DNA of 64,000 bases, taken from Pseudarthrobacter naphthalenicus (GTDB lineage: Bacteria; Actinomycetota; Actinomycetes; Actinomycetales; Micrococcaceae). Of the stretch, positions 1-9,356 are shown in pieces. The stretch lies in NCBI RefSeq assembly GCF_029076445.1, contig NZ_JARESG010000003.1, forward strand, positions 124,001-188,000. The letters run 5' to 3'. The first letter of the stretch is position 1. Every line of letters starts with the position of its first letter. The position numbers and the translations under genes are program-made. A model generated the notes under the pieces. That model had not been told where the DNA came from. It made no database searches and saw only the letters and a program-made list of their open reading frames with translations.

Positions 1-994
1 TGCTGGAGATCTTGGACGCGATGTACTCCAACGCATCGTCCGGCGCCGAGAGGCCTTCGCTGAGCGCCTTCTTCCGGAGGATGGCGATGCGGGTTTCCAG
101 TTCCGGCGGCTGGATATCGGTCAGCAGGCCCCATTCGAAACGGGACTTCATCCGGTCCTCAAAGCCAGCAAGCTGTTTGGGGGGCAGGTCGGAGGTGATG
201 ACCACCTGCTTGTTGTTGTTGTGCAGCGAGTTGAACGTATGGAAGAACTCTTCCAGGGTCCGGTCCTTGCCTGCGAGGAACTGGATGTCATCGATCAGCA
301 GCACATCCACGTTCCGGTACGTGGTCTTGAAGCTCGCACCCTCGTCGTCGCGGATCGAGTTGATGAAGTCGTTGGTGAATTCCTCGGAATTCACGTACCG
401 AACGCGGATTCCGCTGTATAGCCGCCGGGCGTAGTGGCCGATCGCGTGCAGGAGGTGGGTTTTGCCCAGACCCGAGTCACCGTAAATAAACAGCGGGTTG
501 TACGCCTTGGCGGGCGCTTCGGCGACAGCCACGGCGGCAGCATGGGCAAAGCGGTTGGAGGAGCCGATCACGAAGGTGTCGAAGACGTATTTGGGATTCA
601 GCCGGCCGAATTCGTGGGATGTGCTGGGCAGCATGGGCTGCGGCTTCTGTTCGATCAGCTGATCCGCAGAATAGGACGGTTCGACGACGGGTTCGGGCTC
701 TTTATGGATGGGCACAAGGTCCGTGTCCACATCGATGGCGCAACGAATGTCTTCCGAGAAGACGTTGTGAAGGGCGTCGTCCAGGGCTTCTTTTACCTGG
801 GTCTGCAGGACTTCGCGGGTCAGTTCGTTCGGGACGGCTACCAGGAGGGTGGATCCGATCAGGCCCTGGGCCTGCGCCAGGATGACGAATCCGCGCTGCC
901 GAGGCGAAACGCGGTCATCCTGCTCGAGGAGGCTCACCACGCGTCGCCAGGAACTTCCGACAGTATTGGCGTGGTTGGCTTCGTCTACTGTCAT
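1..994 (-). CDS. dnaA: Chromosomal replication initiator DnaA (3' end beyond window)
   Basis: DnaA binds origin DnaA boxes and opens the duplex. The reading frame starts at an ATG whose complement lies at 992-994 and runs to the window edge without a stop, so about 331 N-terminal residues are seen and domain IV (the DNA-binding helix-turn-helix) is missing. Domain I begins MTVDEANHANTVGSSWRRVV. The AAA+ core is clear, with Walker A GDSGLGKTH and Walker B LLIDDIQF, followed by the sensor region ITSDLPPKQLAGFEDRMKSR. Divergent from rpmH, the usual actinobacterial arrangement. The dnaA-dnaN spacer, the usual oriC site in actinobacteria, would lie off the left edge. Confidence 0.97.
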   Translation of the reverse strand, partial: MTVDEANHANTVGSSWRRVVSLLEQDDRVSPRQRGFVILAQAQGLIGSTLLVAVPNELTREVLQTQVKEALDDALHNVFSEDIRCAIDVDTDLVPIHKEPEPVVEPSYSADQLIEQKPQPMLPSTSHEFGRLNPKYVFDTFVIGSSNRFAHAAAVAVAEAPAKAYNPLFIYGDSGLGKTHLLHAIGHYARRLYSGIRVRYVNSEEFTNDFINSIRDDEGASFKTTYRNVDVLLIDDIQFLAGKDRTLEEFFHTFNSLHNNNKQVVITSDLPPKQLAGFEDRMKSRFEWGLLTDIQPPELETRIAILRKKALSEGLSAPDDALEYIASKISS

Positions 995-1461
995 CAATCG
1001 GTTCCTCAAACTTGCTTGCCTGCATTACGTTGCAGCCCAAGTCCGGAACCAGGAGTCTGGTTCAGCTTCATCCACAGGGTTATGCACAGTCCGTGGATAA
1101 TCGGCTACTGAGCCACTCTAGGGGATCAAAACGCCAGAAGATAGCTGGGAAGTAGCTTGTGGATAATTACACGGGTGTGGTTCCAAAACTGGCCGTGTGA
1201 GCCACTTCATCCACAGGCTGTGGGGGCACGTTAGCCACAGCCCCGGGCACCCACCGAGGCCCCCGTCAGTTTGACTCTGGCAAGCCGTTTGCCCTAGTGT
1301 TGTGAAGTCCTTTGTGTACGCTTTCTGTCCCCATCTGAATCTCTCCAACGCCTTGCGTTTGAGCAGCCGGGGGAAGCGTGCATATACAAAACTTAGCGTC
1401 GGCCAGTTCTTCCCAATTACTGATCGGGTGGGCGCACCTTTGATCCACTGGAGTAACTAAC
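995..1461. promoter_or_regulatory. dnaA-rpmH intergenic region with DnaA boxes
   Basis: This 467-bp divergent spacer holds no gene. DnaA-box-like 9-mers: TTATGCACA at 1080-1088, CGTGGATAA at 1092-1100, a perfect inverted TGTGGATAA at 1158-1166, and TCATCCACA at 1207-1215. They lie close to the dnaA start, so autoregulation of dnaA by DnaA is the simplest reading; a role as part of the origin is possible. Promoters for both genes must lie here, but I could not place -10 and -35 elements with confidence. Confidence 0.7.
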
Positions 1462-1599
1462 GTGAGCAAGCGGACTTTTCAGCCGAATAACCGCCGTCGA
1501 GCCAAGAAGCACGGCTTCCGCCTTCGTATGCGTACCCGTGCCGGCCGCGCCATCCTGGCAGCCCGTCGTGGCAAGGGCCGCACCGAGCTGTCGGCCTAA
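1462..1599 (+). CDS. rpmH: 50S ribosomal protein L34
   Basis: A 45-residue very basic protein that starts at GTG and ends [11 protein letters not shown], the normal length and sequence of bacterial L34. The start motif [19 protein letters not shown] and the run [15 protein letters not shown] are family hallmarks. It sits directly ahead of rnpA (39-bp gap), the standard dnaA-distal order, and is divergent from dnaA. It is too short for a length-based ORF search but the identification is secure. Confidence 0.98.
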   Translation: MSKRTFQPNNRRRAKKHGFRLRMRTRAGRAILAARRGKGRTELSA

Positions 1600-1638
1600 T
1601 AACTGACTCGTCGGTTTACATTTCTTTGCGAGTTTAAG

Positions 1639-2049
1639 GTGCTGGCCACCCGTAACCGTTTAAGGACTGCAACTGATTTTTCAACAACCGTACGTTCCGG
1701 TGTCCGCAATGGACGCCGGAACGTAGTGTTATATGCGGCAGCCTTGACTGCCGACGAACCCAGCCGGATCGGGTTCATCGTTTCCAAGGGTGTCGGGAAC
1801 GCTGTGGTCAGGAACCGCGTTAAGAGGAGACTGAGAGAAGCCGCTGCCGGCTCGCTGAGCGAGTATGGTACCGGTTTCGCCATAGTGGTGCGGGCACTGC
1901 CTGCTTCCGCGGACGCCAGCTGGGACCAACTGCTGGCGGACTATAGGTCTGCACTGGAATCGACCACGAGCCGGTTGGGCAGCCGCCTTCCGCGGGCTGC
2001 TGTAGGCGGTTCAACCGGTACAACACAGGAAGGGACACAGCGTGCATAA
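1639..2049 (+). CDS. rnpA: Ribonuclease P protein component
   Basis: Protein subunit of RNase P, which trims the 5' leader of tRNA precursors together with the RNA subunit. The 136-residue product starts at GTG ([20 protein letters not shown]) and contains the RNR signature in [16 protein letters not shown] around residues 53-68, which contacts the RNA. Position between rpmH and yidD is conserved across bacteria. The 3' end overlaps the yidD start by 8 bp, indicating translational coupling. Confidence 0.96.
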   Translation: MLATRNRLRTATDFSTTVRSGVRNGRRNVVLYAAALTADEPSRIGFIVSKGVGNAVVRNRVKRRLREAAAGSLSEYGTGFAIVVRALPASADASWDQLLADYRSALESTTSRLGSRLPRAAVGGSTGTTQEGTQRA

Positions 2050-2437
2050 GGTGACTGCCGCCGTCGTCCGCTACCTTCTTCCCGGCGTTACCGCCGTGGG
2101 CACGTTCATCTGGAACCTGCCCAAAAACATTCTTATCCTGCTGCTGATGGCCTACCGCAAGGTGATTTCGCCCTTGTACGGCCAGGTATGCCGCTTCTTT
2201 CCTTCATGCTCGGCCTATGCGCTTGAGGCAATCACGGTCCACGGGGCCGTGAAAGGAACGTGGCTCGCAGCGCGGCGCCTGGTGCGCTGCCATCCGTGGA
2301 ACTCCGGCGGAGTGGACCATGTCCCCGCCGGCCACCGCCACTGGCCTGAAAACCGGACCCCCAGAATTGTTGTCCTGAACAACCCGGACAAGTACTTGGC
2401 TGCTCAGACTGATGGAGAAGGCCGCACTGCGGCCTGA
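2042..2437 (+). CDS. yidD: Membrane protein insertion efficiency factor YidD
   Basis: A small membrane-associated protein that assists YidC-dependent insertion. The 131-residue product has an N-terminal hydrophobic segment and the family block [20 protein letters not shown] (roughly residues 38-57) with its conserved cysteines, then [13 protein letters not shown]. The start is GTG, inside the end of rnpA. The C-terminal tail after residue 100 is longer than the minimal family domain and poorly conserved in appearance. It is followed 16 bp downstream by yidC. Confidence 0.94.
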   Translation: MHKVTAAVVRYLLPGVTAVGTFIWNLPKNILILLLMAYRKVISPLYGQVCRFFPSCSAYALEAITVHGAVKGTWLAARRLVRCHPWNSGGVDHVPAGHRHWPENRTPRIVVLNNPDKYLAAQTDGEGRTAA

Positions 2438-2453
2438 CGAATAGGGATATCGT

Positions 2454-3425
2454 ATGGACTTCTTTGAAACAATCATGTTTCCGTTCAAGTGGCTTGTGTC
2501 CGTCATCATGGTGGGATTCCATGAGGGCCTGACTGTCATTGGCCTGCCTGCGGCCAACGGCTGGACATGGACGCTGTCCATCATCGGCCTGGTGCTGGTG
2601 ATCCGTGCGGCGCTGATCCCCGTTTTCGTCAAGCAGATCAAGGCGCAGCGCGGTATGCAGCTGCTCCAGCCCGACCTGAAGAAACTCCAGGACAAGTACA
2701 AGGGCAAGACCGACCAGCTGTCCCGCCAGGCCATGGCGCAGGAACAGATGGCCATGTACAAGAAGCACGGCACCAACCCGTTCTCGGCCTGCTTGCCCAT
2801 GCTGATCCAGATGCCGTTCTTCTTCGCACTGTTCCAGGTGCTTTCCGGTATCAGCAATGCCAAGACGCAGGGCAAGGGCATCGGCGCGATGAGCCAGGAA
2901 CAGGTCATCCAGTTCGACGAATCGAGCATTTTCGGCGCGCCGCTGTCCTCCGCGCTGCTGCATGGCGGGGCCACCAACGTCTCCGTGGTTGTCCTGAGCA
3001 TCGTGATGATCCTGGCCATGACGGCCTCGCAGTTCATCACACAGAAGCAGATCATGGCCAAGAACATGTCCGAAGAGGCCATGGCCAGCCCGTTCATGCG
3101 TCAACAGAAGATGATGCTCTACATCCTGCCGGTCGTGTTCGGCGTGGGCGGCATCAACTTCCCGATCGGTGTCCTCATCTACTGGACCACCACCAACCTC
3201 TGGACCATGGCGCAGCAGTTCTTCGTTATCCGCCGGATGCCGACGCCGGGGTCGCCCGCTGCGAAGGCTCTCGCCGAGCGCCGTGCGGCCAAGGGCCTGC
3301 CGGCCCTGCCCATTCTGGGCGGGAAAAAGGCCGACGCCGAAGCGGAAGCAGCTGCCGCCGCGGCAGTTATCGAGCAAAAGGGACAGCGTGTCCAGCCCCA
3401 GCGTAAGAACAGGAAGAAAAAGTAA
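2454..3425 (+). CDS. yidC: Membrane protein insertase YidC
   Basis: Inserts and folds inner-membrane proteins, alone or with SecYEG. The 323-residue product is the short Gram-positive type (no large periplasmic domain), with about five hydrophobic segments: near residues 8-28, 38-58, 117-140, 185-205 and 230-252. The segment SACLPMLIQMPFFFALFQVL is typical. The C-terminal tail is Ala/Glu-rich and ends strongly basic (RKNRKKK), as expected of a ribosome-facing tail. Its stop codon overlaps the khpB start (TAATG). Confidence 0.96.
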   Translation: MDFFETIMFPFKWLVSVIMVGFHEGLTVIGLPAANGWTWTLSIIGLVLVIRAALIPVFVKQIKAQRGMQLLQPDLKKLQDKYKGKTDQLSRQAMAQEQMAMYKKHGTNPFSACLPMLIQMPFFFALFQVLSGISNAKTQGKGIGAMSQEQVIQFDESSIFGAPLSSALLHGGATNVSVVVLSIVMILAMTASQFITQKQIMAKNMSEEAMASPFMRQQKMMLYILPVVFGVGGINFPIGVLIYWTTTNLWTMAQQFFVIRRMPTPGSPAAKALAERRAAKGLPALPILGGKKADAEAEAAAAAAVIEQKGQRVQPQRKNRKKK

Positions 3426-3991
3426 TGTCAGCCGAAAGCACTGAAAACGCCCTTTCCGACGAGATCATTGACGATCAGGACGAAGCCTCGACGGACACTG
3501 ACGACAACCCCAAGGGTTCCGCTGCCAGCCGCCTCGAGGAGGAAGGCGACGTCGCTGCAGACTATTTGGAAGAGCTCCTCGACATCGCCGACATCGACGG
3601 TGACATCGACATCGAGGTCCGGAACGGACGGACCTACATTTCGATCGTCACGGAGGACGAGACCGATAGCCTGGACAGCCTGGTGGGCGAGGACGGAGAA
3701 GTCCTAGAAGCCCTGCAGGAACTCACGCGGCTGTCCGTGCTCTCCGCGACGGAGAACCGTTCACGCCTGGTGCTGGACATCAATGGCTACCGCCAGGAGC
3801 GTGCCGGCCACCTCCAGAAGATAGCTGAGGATGCAGCAGCCAAAGTGAAGGAGACGGGTGAGGCCGTGGCTCTGGAGCCGATGAGTGCCTACGAACGAAA
3901 GATCGTTCACGACGCCGTTGCTGACCTTGGCCTGGTCAGTGAGTCCGAAGGCGAAGGCGCCGGCCGCCACATCGTCGTATCCGCCGACTAG
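3425..3991 (+). CDS. khpB: KhpB/Jag-type KH-R3H RNA-binding protein
   Basis: An RNA-binding protein of 188 residues found next to yidC in most Gram-positive bacteria. The first 40 residues are acidic and low complexity, a KH-like fold covers about 45-120 (DIADIDGDIDIEV, then the run containing LVGEDGEVLEALQEL), and an R3H-type helix covers about 125-185 (NGYRQERAGHLQKIAEDAA). The known partner KhpA is not in the window. Overlap with the yidC stop implies coupling. Role in cell division and elongation is known for streptococcal homologues and only inferred here. Confidence 0.9.
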   Translation: MSAESTENALSDEIIDDQDEASTDTDDNPKGSAASRLEEEGDVAADYLEELLDIADIDGDIDIEVRNGRTYISIVTEDETDSLDSLVGEDGEVLEALQELTRLSVLSATENRSRLVLDINGYRQERAGHLQKIAEDAAAKVKETGEAVALEPMSAYERKIVHDAVADLGLVSESEGEGAGRHIVVSAD

Positions 3992-4013
3992 AGAATTGCT
4001 GATCCCGTTAACC

Positions 4014-4664
4014 ATGGTTGATATCACGGCAGCTGAGCTGCTGGCGGCTGAGAAGATCTTCGGCGACCGCCTGGACCTCGCCAAGCGCTACGTTGAACAC
4101 CTCGCGACATCGGGGACGGAACGCGGGCTGATCGGGCCCCGCGAGATTCCCCGCCTGTGGAGCAGGCACGTGCTCAACTGTGCGGTCATCGAAAGCGAGA
4201 TCCCCCAGGGCAGCCGGGTCGCCGACGTCGGAAGCGGTGCAGGTCTGCCGGGATTGTGTCTGGCCATTGCGCGGCCTGATCTTGAGCTCACTCTGATCGA
4301 GCCCCTGGAGCGGCGCGTCATCTGGCTCCAGGAAGTGGTGGACGATCTGGGCCTGACCAATGTCACTGTGATGAGGACCCGCGCGGAGCTGGCTGTTGGC
4401 ATGGTGGACGCGGATGTGGTGACCGCGCGGGCAGTGTCTGCGCTGACTAACCTGGCTGGTCTGACGATTCCGCTGCTTGCCGGCCACGGCGAGGTTGTGG
4501 CCATTAAGGGCCGCAGCGCCGGGGAAGAGATTGAGAAGGCCGCGAAGGTGATCCGCAAACTCGGTGGTGTGCAGACGAGCGTGCTCACGGTGGGTGAAAA
4601 CCTGCTGGAAGAGCCAACGACTGTGGTGCGGATCGTAGTGAACAAGACCCGAAAGATTGCCTAG
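4014..4664 (+). CDS. rsmG: 16S rRNA (guanine-527-N7)-methyltransferase RsmG
   Basis: Methylates N7 of G527 in 16S rRNA using S-adenosylmethionine; loss gives low-level streptomycin resistance in other bacteria. The 216-residue product has the SAM-binding motif VADVGSGAGLPGLCLAIARP near residue 67 and the family segment GPREIPRLWSRHVLNC near residue 41. I chose the ATG at 4014 (MVDITAAELLAAEKIFGDRL) because it gives the normal family length; an in-frame upstream extension to 3885 would overlap khpB by more than 100 bp. No strong ribosome binding site is seen. Confidence 0.94.
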   Translation: MVDITAAELLAAEKIFGDRLDLAKRYVEHLATSGTERGLIGPREIPRLWSRHVLNCAVIESEIPQGSRVADVGSGAGLPGLCLAIARPDLELTLIEPLERRVIWLQEVVDDLGLTNVTVMRTRAELAVGMVDADVVTARAVSALTNLAGLTIPLLAGHGEVVAIKGRSAGEEIEKAAKVIRKLGGVQTSVLTVGENLLEEPTTVVRIVVNKTRKIA

Positions 4665-4750
4665 TCCTGGCCCGGTAACCTAGGTCTGCTGGGCGAAGCG
4701 GTTAGGCTAGACAACGGCAGGAACAGCAGAACGAGAGTGAGTGTGTCCCA

Positions 4751-5806
4751 GTGACCAGTAGCGAAGCCCACACACGACGGATCCCCCCGTTTGTGTCTTT
4801 GGGGTCGGCACGTTCCTTTGCTGGCATGGGTTCCGCACCGGTGCGCGGCGAGAATCACCCAAATCCGGTTGCAGCCGTAGCAGCTGTTTCACGTGAAACG
4901 TCGGGCGGCAAAACAAACGTCATCGATACCATGGACGACTCAAGCCCGATTGCCCGTGAGTTGGCGCATGAGACCAAGCGCCGGGAGCGTCTGGTCGGCC
5001 GGAAACTGCCCAAGCCGGACAAGACGAGGGTTTTCACTGTATCCAACCAGAAGGGTGGAGTGGGTAAGACAACCACTACCGTGAACATTGCCGCGGCGCT
5101 GGCTGCCGCAGGCCTCAACGTGCTTGTCATCGACATTGACCCGCAGGGTAACGCCTCCACTGCTTTGGGTGTTGAGCACCATGCCGACGTGGACAGCATC
5201 TACGACGTCCTGATCAACGATTTCCCGCTGGCTGACGTCGTTGCGCCCTGCCCGGACATCGGTAACCTGATTTGTGCGCCCGCAACCATTCACCTGGCCG
5301 GCGCCGAGATTGAGCTTGTTTCCCTGGTGGCCCGTGAGCAGCGGTTGCGCAGGGCCATCGACGTCTATGCCAAGACCCGTGCCAAGAATGGTGAAGAGCG
5401 TCTTGATTACATCTTCATTGACTGCCCGCCGAGCCTGGGCCTGCTGACGGTCAACGCCTTCTGTGCCGCCGGCGAGGTGCTGATCCCGATCCAGTGCGAG
5501 TACTACGCGCTTGAGGGACTCAGCCAACTGCTGAAGAACATCGAGATGATCCAAAAGCACCTCAACGCGGATCTGGTGGTTTCCACCATCGTCCTCACCA
5601 TGTACGACGGCCGTACCAACCTGGCAGCCCAGGTTGCGGCCGAGGTCCGGCAGCATTTCCCGGACCAGGTCCTGGGCGCCGTGGTACCCCGCTCGGTGCG
5701 CATTTCAGAAGCACCGAGCTACCAGCAGACCGTGATGACATACGATCCTTCCTCCAGTGGCGCACTGTCCTATCTGGAAGCCGCAGCGGAAATCGCCGAG
5801 CGCTAG
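4751..5806 (+). CDS. parA: Chromosome partitioning ATPase ParA
   Basis: Walker-type ATPase that moves ParB-parS complexes during chromosome segregation. The 351-residue product has an N-terminal extension of about 90 residues, then VFTVSNQKGGVGKTTTTVN with the deviant Walker A at residues 101-107, the Walker A' region VLVIDIDPQGNAST and Walker B YIFIDCPPSLG. The GTG at 4751 is taken as start; an ATG at 4931 just ahead of the ATPase core is an alternative. A perfect parS site lies inside the N-terminal part of the coding sequence (4885-4900). parB follows after 66 bp. Confidence 0.96.
   Translation: MTSSEAHTRRIPPFVSLGSARSFAGMGSAPVRGENHPNPVAAVAAVSRETSGGKTNVIDTMDDSSPIARELAHETKRRERLVGRKLPKPDKTRVFTVSNQKGGVGKTTTTVNIAAALAAAGLNVLVIDIDPQGNASTALGVEHHADVDSIYDVLINDFPLADVVAPCPDIGNLICAPATIHLAGAEIELVSLVAREQRLRRAIDVYAKTRAKNGEERLDYIFIDCPPSLGLLTVNAFCAAGEVLIPIQCEYYALEGLSQLLKNIEMIQKHLNADLVVSTIVLTMYDGRTNLAAQVAAEVRQHFPDQVLGAVVPRSVRISEAPSYQQTVMTYDPSSSGALSYLEAAAEIAER
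4885..4900. promoter_or_regulatory. parS: parS site inside parA
   Basis: Contains the perfect 14-bp palindrome GTTTCACGTGAAAC at 4886-4899, the conserved ParB-binding core. It lies in the N-terminal coding part of parA, upstream of the ATPase core. Confidence 0.93.
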
Positions 5807-5872
5807 AATCTTCAAGAACTGCAACAACCGGAGTCCGGCAGCGCCGGAGTCTTCCATCGGAGGGATTTATCC

Positions 5873-7165
5873 ATGAGCGAAAAGCGACGCGGCCTTGGCC
5901 GCGGTCTTGGCGCACTCATTCCAAGTTCCGCCGCTGGCAACGGGTCGGGAAACGGGACACCTGCATCGCGGCCCGTCGACCTGTTCTTTCCTGAGGGGCG
6001 GAAGAAGGTGGATTCCGCGGCGGACGCCGGTGAAGCGTCAGCGGATTCGTCCGTTCGGTCGCCGCTGGCTGTGGTGCAGGAAAAGCGTACCGAGGACGCT
6101 CCGCTGACTTCCGACGTGATCGAACCAAAGAGCCGGGCGGTTACGAAGCCGAACAGCAAGGCAGCCCCGGAACCTGCGTCCGCGAAAGCTCCGGCCAAGG
6201 CCCCGGCCAAGAGGCGCCCGGCAGCCACGTCCGATGAAGCCGTAGCTGTTCCGGCGGAACCAGCGGATGCCACTGGGACTAACAAAGTGGTGGCTGCTCC
6301 CAAGGAAGAAAGCGCCGTCGAGGATAACGGCGTTGATCTGGTTGAGGTCCCAGGCGTCCGGTTTGCCGAGATCCCGGTTACCGACATCCATCCGAACCGC
6401 AAACAGCCCCGCTCAGTCTTCGATGAAGATGACATGGCGGAACTCATCCACTCCGTGCGCGAAATTGGTGTCCTCCAGCCAATTGTGGTCCGAACATCAA
6501 CCGAAGTTGGTGGCGAACCCTTTGAGCTGGTCATGGGTGAGCGCCGCTGGAGGGCTGTCCAGGCCGCTGGGCTGGAGACCATCCCCGCGATCGTGCGGGA
6601 CACCACGGATGATGATCTTCTCCGGGATGCCCTCCTGGAAAACCTGCACCGCAGCCAGCTGAATCCCCTGGAAGAGGCGGCGGCGTATCAGCAGCTGCTG
6701 GAAGACTTCGGGACGACGCACGAACAGCTCGCGGACCGTATTGGCCGTTCCCGCCCGCAGGTGTCCAACACCCTTCGCCTGCTGAAGCTTCCACCCCTGG
6801 TGCAGCGCCGTGTGGCGGCCAGTGTTCTTTCAGCCGGCCATGCCCGCGCGCTCCTCGCCTTGCCGGACGCGGCAGCTATGGAAAGACTCGCGCAGAAAAT
6901 TGTGGCTGAGGGTATGTCGGTGCGGGCGACCGAAGAGGCCGTAACGCTGTACCAGGATCCCGCAAAGCCAGCCAAAAACAACATCCCGCGTCCGGGCGCC
7001 CGTCACGAGCGCCTGGACTATCTGGCGTCGTCGTTGTCCGACCGGTTGGATACCAACGTAAAAATTTCCTTGGGAGTCCGAAAGGGCCGCGTCAGCATTG
7101 AGTTCGCCAGTGTTGAGGATTTGAACCGGATCATGGATGTTCTGGCTCCCGGATCAGATAACTAG
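5873..7165 (+). CDS. parB: Chromosome partitioning protein ParB
   Basis: CTP-dependent DNA clamp that loads at parS and spreads on flanking DNA. The 430-residue product starts [14 protein letters not shown] (residues 3-16), the basic peptide that stimulates ParA ATPase. An Ala/Pro/Lys-rich linker of about 130 residues precedes the ParB N-terminal (CTP-binding) domain at about 160-255, with GERRWRA near residue 222 and [10 protein letters not shown] after it. The parS-reading helix-turn-helix ([20 protein letters not shown]) is near 284-303, and a C-terminal dimerisation domain ends the protein. A GGAGGG ribosome binding site precedes the ATG. Confidence 0.97.
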   Translation: MSEKRRGLGRGLGALIPSSAAGNGSGNGTPASRPVDLFFPEGRKKVDSAADAGEASADSSVRSPLAVVQEKRTEDAPLTSDVIEPKSRAVTKPNSKAAPEPASAKAPAKAPAKRRPAATSDEAVAVPAEPADATGTNKVVAAPKEESAVEDNGVDLVEVPGVRFAEIPVTDIHPNRKQPRSVFDEDDMAELIHSVREIGVLQPIVVRTSTEVGGEPFELVMGERRWRAVQAAGLETIPAIVRDTTDDDLLRDALLENLHRSQLNPLEEAAAYQQLLEDFGTTHEQLADRIGRSRPQVSNTLRLLKLPPLVQRRVAASVLSAGHARALLALPDAAAMERLAQKIVAEGMSVRATEEAVTLYQDPAKPAKNNIPRPGARHERLDYLASSLSDRLDTNVKISLGVRKGRVSIEFASVEDLNRIMDVLAPGSDN

Positions 7166-7185
7166 CAAACAGCGCGAAGCTGCGA

Positions 7186-7211
7186 GGGCCTGTTTCACGT
7201 GAAACAGGCCC
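7186..7211 (+). terminator. parB terminator hairpin that contains a parS site
   Basis: A perfect 26-bp palindrome consisting of a parS 16-mer (7191-7206) extended by GGGCC on the left and GGCCC on the right, followed by TTTGTTTT at 7212-7219. It starts 21 bp after the parB stop codon. The stem plus T-rich tail fits an intrinsic terminator, and the core is a perfect ParB-binding palindrome. Confidence 0.8.
7191..7206. promoter_or_regulatory. parS: parS site (downstream of parB)
   Basis: Perfect 16-mer TGTTTCACGTGAAACA. It is embedded in the parB terminator palindrome. Confidence 0.96.
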
Positions 7212-7791
7212 TTTGTTTTGTCCTCGCCCCTCCCCGGCGGGGCAGGGAGTCCTCCTGGCCTGCTGTGCTGTGGTAGCTGCTACGGGGCGGGTCCGGATAT
7301 TGGCCAAACGAGCCGCCGGTGTGTTTGAGGAGTGTGCTTCTTGCTGGGAACGGAGAACGCGGCGCGATGGACGTGCCGCGCGTGCTTTGTTTGTGCGGCC
7401 GCTGGGTGGGTCCGGAGTGGCGGACGGCAGGGCGTGTTGCCGGCTGGCCGTATCGGCTCGACTCCAACATCACACTGGTTTCACTCGGCTGGTGGATACC
7501 GATGGGCTGGCGATTGCCTTGTGTCCTGGAATGATGCCGCCCTACTGAGCTTACGTGGCGTTTTGGCCTAGGAACAAAAGATGCGCACGGCCGTCTAGGG
7601 GAGGCTGCTTTGTCCCTGTGATGGCTGTGTCTTTGGTTCTGGCGTGGCCGTGACGTGCTGGGAGCGGGGCACGTGACCGAGGTTTGGGCTGTGGGCGTCC
7701 GGGCGATCTGTGATATGGGCAGTTCCTCGACTGACCAGCTGAGCGAGTTCGAAAACTTGAGGGCCTCGCGTCTCACAAGGAAGCGCCGCAC

Positions 7792-7807
7792 TGTTTCACG
7801 TGAAACA
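7792..7807. promoter_or_regulatory. parS: parS site
   Basis: Perfect 16-mer TGTTTCACGTGAAACA in the gene-poor block. Confidence 0.95.
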
Positions 7808-8245
7808 CTGATGCTCGAAGTCGGCTGGCCGACACAAGACCAACCGAAAAGACTGCACACAATCTCTGGCAGAATCAGAGAATCAGGAGGTGTTGGTGCA
7901 GGCGTTTTGCGCGTACTGCCGTTCTTGTTGGTGTTGGAGTTCAGGTAGATGACCTGGAGCTACTTGGCCCGCTATTCTACGGGCCGCTCTTTTGTTCCGC
8001 GAAGGTGGAGCATGGAGCCAGTCCGCACGGCCATGAGGCCTCGCTTCTTTCAAGGTGGATAGAGAGCGCCGATGACGTAAACAGCCCAGCGAAGAAGGTG
8101 GCGGACCCTCCGGCTCAGTATGGCCAGGAGGCCGGTTGTTCCCCGATAGATAGCTGTCGCTTGTCGTCTCAAGCGCACGGTACTCAACCCAGCCCAGAAC
8201 CCTGGGCTTTCCAGGTTCCGAGCTGCCGACAGCGAGCGTTGCTCA

Positions 8246-8261
8246 TGTTTCACATGAAACA
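8246..8261. promoter_or_regulatory. parS: Degenerate parS site
   Basis: TGTTTCACATGAAACA, one base different from the consensus in the central CACGTG (CACATG here). ParB affinity may be reduced. Confidence 0.7.
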
Positions 8262-8548
8262 ATCTGCCGACGCGCAGGGCTACGTTGTCGGTTGCAAAGG
8301 ACTTCGAGGTTGGGTACGGATACAGCTGGCCCGTTGAAGTGCTTGCGGCACTAGGCGAACTGATAGCAGCATCCCAGTAGCGGGTCGAATCAAGGAGTCG
8401 CTCCTCCCAGTTCTTCCGCTATCTGGGCACAGGCTCCAATTGGCAACACCATTCGAGGAGACCCCGAAGCCGGGCATCCCCCCCCGGGGGAGGCAGGAGG
8501 AGCCTTGAGGCCCTTCGGCTAAGCACAGGCCCATCGCGCTAGCCTAGG

Positions 8549-8619
8549 CCGGCTGCCCTGTCCTGTTCAGGCCCGGCCGCTCTGTCCTGATGAGGCCGGC
8601 CCCTCTGTCCTGTTCAGGC
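8549..8619. repeat. Three-copy tandem repeat of about 24 bp
   Basis: Three adjacent units at 8549-8572, 8573-8595 and 8596-8619 share CCGGC, then CTGTCCTG, then a TTCAGG or TGAGG end. The middle unit is one base shorter. No coding frame is evident. The GGCC and CCGG motifs inside could pair between units. Confidence 0.75.
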
Positions 8620-8818
8620 GCGCCCAGGACGGGACGGTCCCCACAGACAGCCCTTCATGGACCGCTGCGGCATGGACTGATGCAGAACAGGACTGAGATC
8701 ACTGAAGGGATCAGCAGGAACTGGCGGGCATACCAAGGGGCGCTTGGTGGACCGCCTGGAGCACTCCCCCGGAGCTGGGTTGTTGGTGTGAATCAGGTAA
8801 AGGCCTAAGGAGGCCCCC

Positions 8819-8992
8819 ATGTGCAGGCGAGATGATTTGCTTCCGCCAGTTCCTCAACAGGCCTGGGTATCAGCGGCTGGCACGGGTAGTCCCCCGCAAC
8901 GTTATGGACCTGCCTACAAGAATGGAGAGGTTCTCTTTCGACCAGGTCATGCATCGGGTGCCGCGGCTCTGACCCGTGACCCAAGGGGCTGA
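8819..8992 (+). CDS. Possible 57-residue ORF in the gene-poor block (doubtful)
   Basis: An ATG at 8819 is preceded by AAGGAGG at 8807-8813 with 5-bp spacing, one of few good ribosome binding sites in the block. The frame encodes MCRRDDLLPPVPQQAWVSAA and runs to a TGA at 8990. The product has no motif, signal peptide or membrane segment that I recognise and is rich in Pro, Gly, Ala and Arg. It may be a chance frame. Confidence 0.2.
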   Translation: MCRRDDLLPPVPQQAWVSAAGTGSPPQRYGPAYKNGEVLFRPGHASGAAALTRDPRG

Positions 8993-9356
8993 ACTACTAC
9001 CGAAGCGGCGACCGGGAGACTCACTTCCCCGGCATCAACTTCGGTGTCCCAGCCCGCTCGTTCAGATCGGTCCATGTCACTTGTCGTCAACGCGTCTTAC
9101 ACCCTGCACGTTGTCCTGCTGCACTGGTTCACCCGCCGGGAGCACGAGGTGAGGGAGTGATTGTCATCGTGCGGGTCGCAGAGCCATACGGCTGGCGACA
9201 AGTCTTCCAAGGGCTGATGCGGCAGTCTGTATGGTCGGACTCCATCTTGATGGATACCTTTGGACCTCAAGAATTCGTCCGGTGGAGACGGCCAGAATTT
9301 CACAGCACGCGGATCCAGCGTGAGTAGGTGGGCAGTTTCACTGCGGTGGATATCGT

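Noticed and set aside
7896..7952. 18-residue Cys-rich frame after an AGGAGG in the parS block (GTG start, four Cys)
   Set aside because: The AGGAGG (7885-7890) is well spaced, but the peptide is too short to support and nothing nearby would process or use it. Probably chance.
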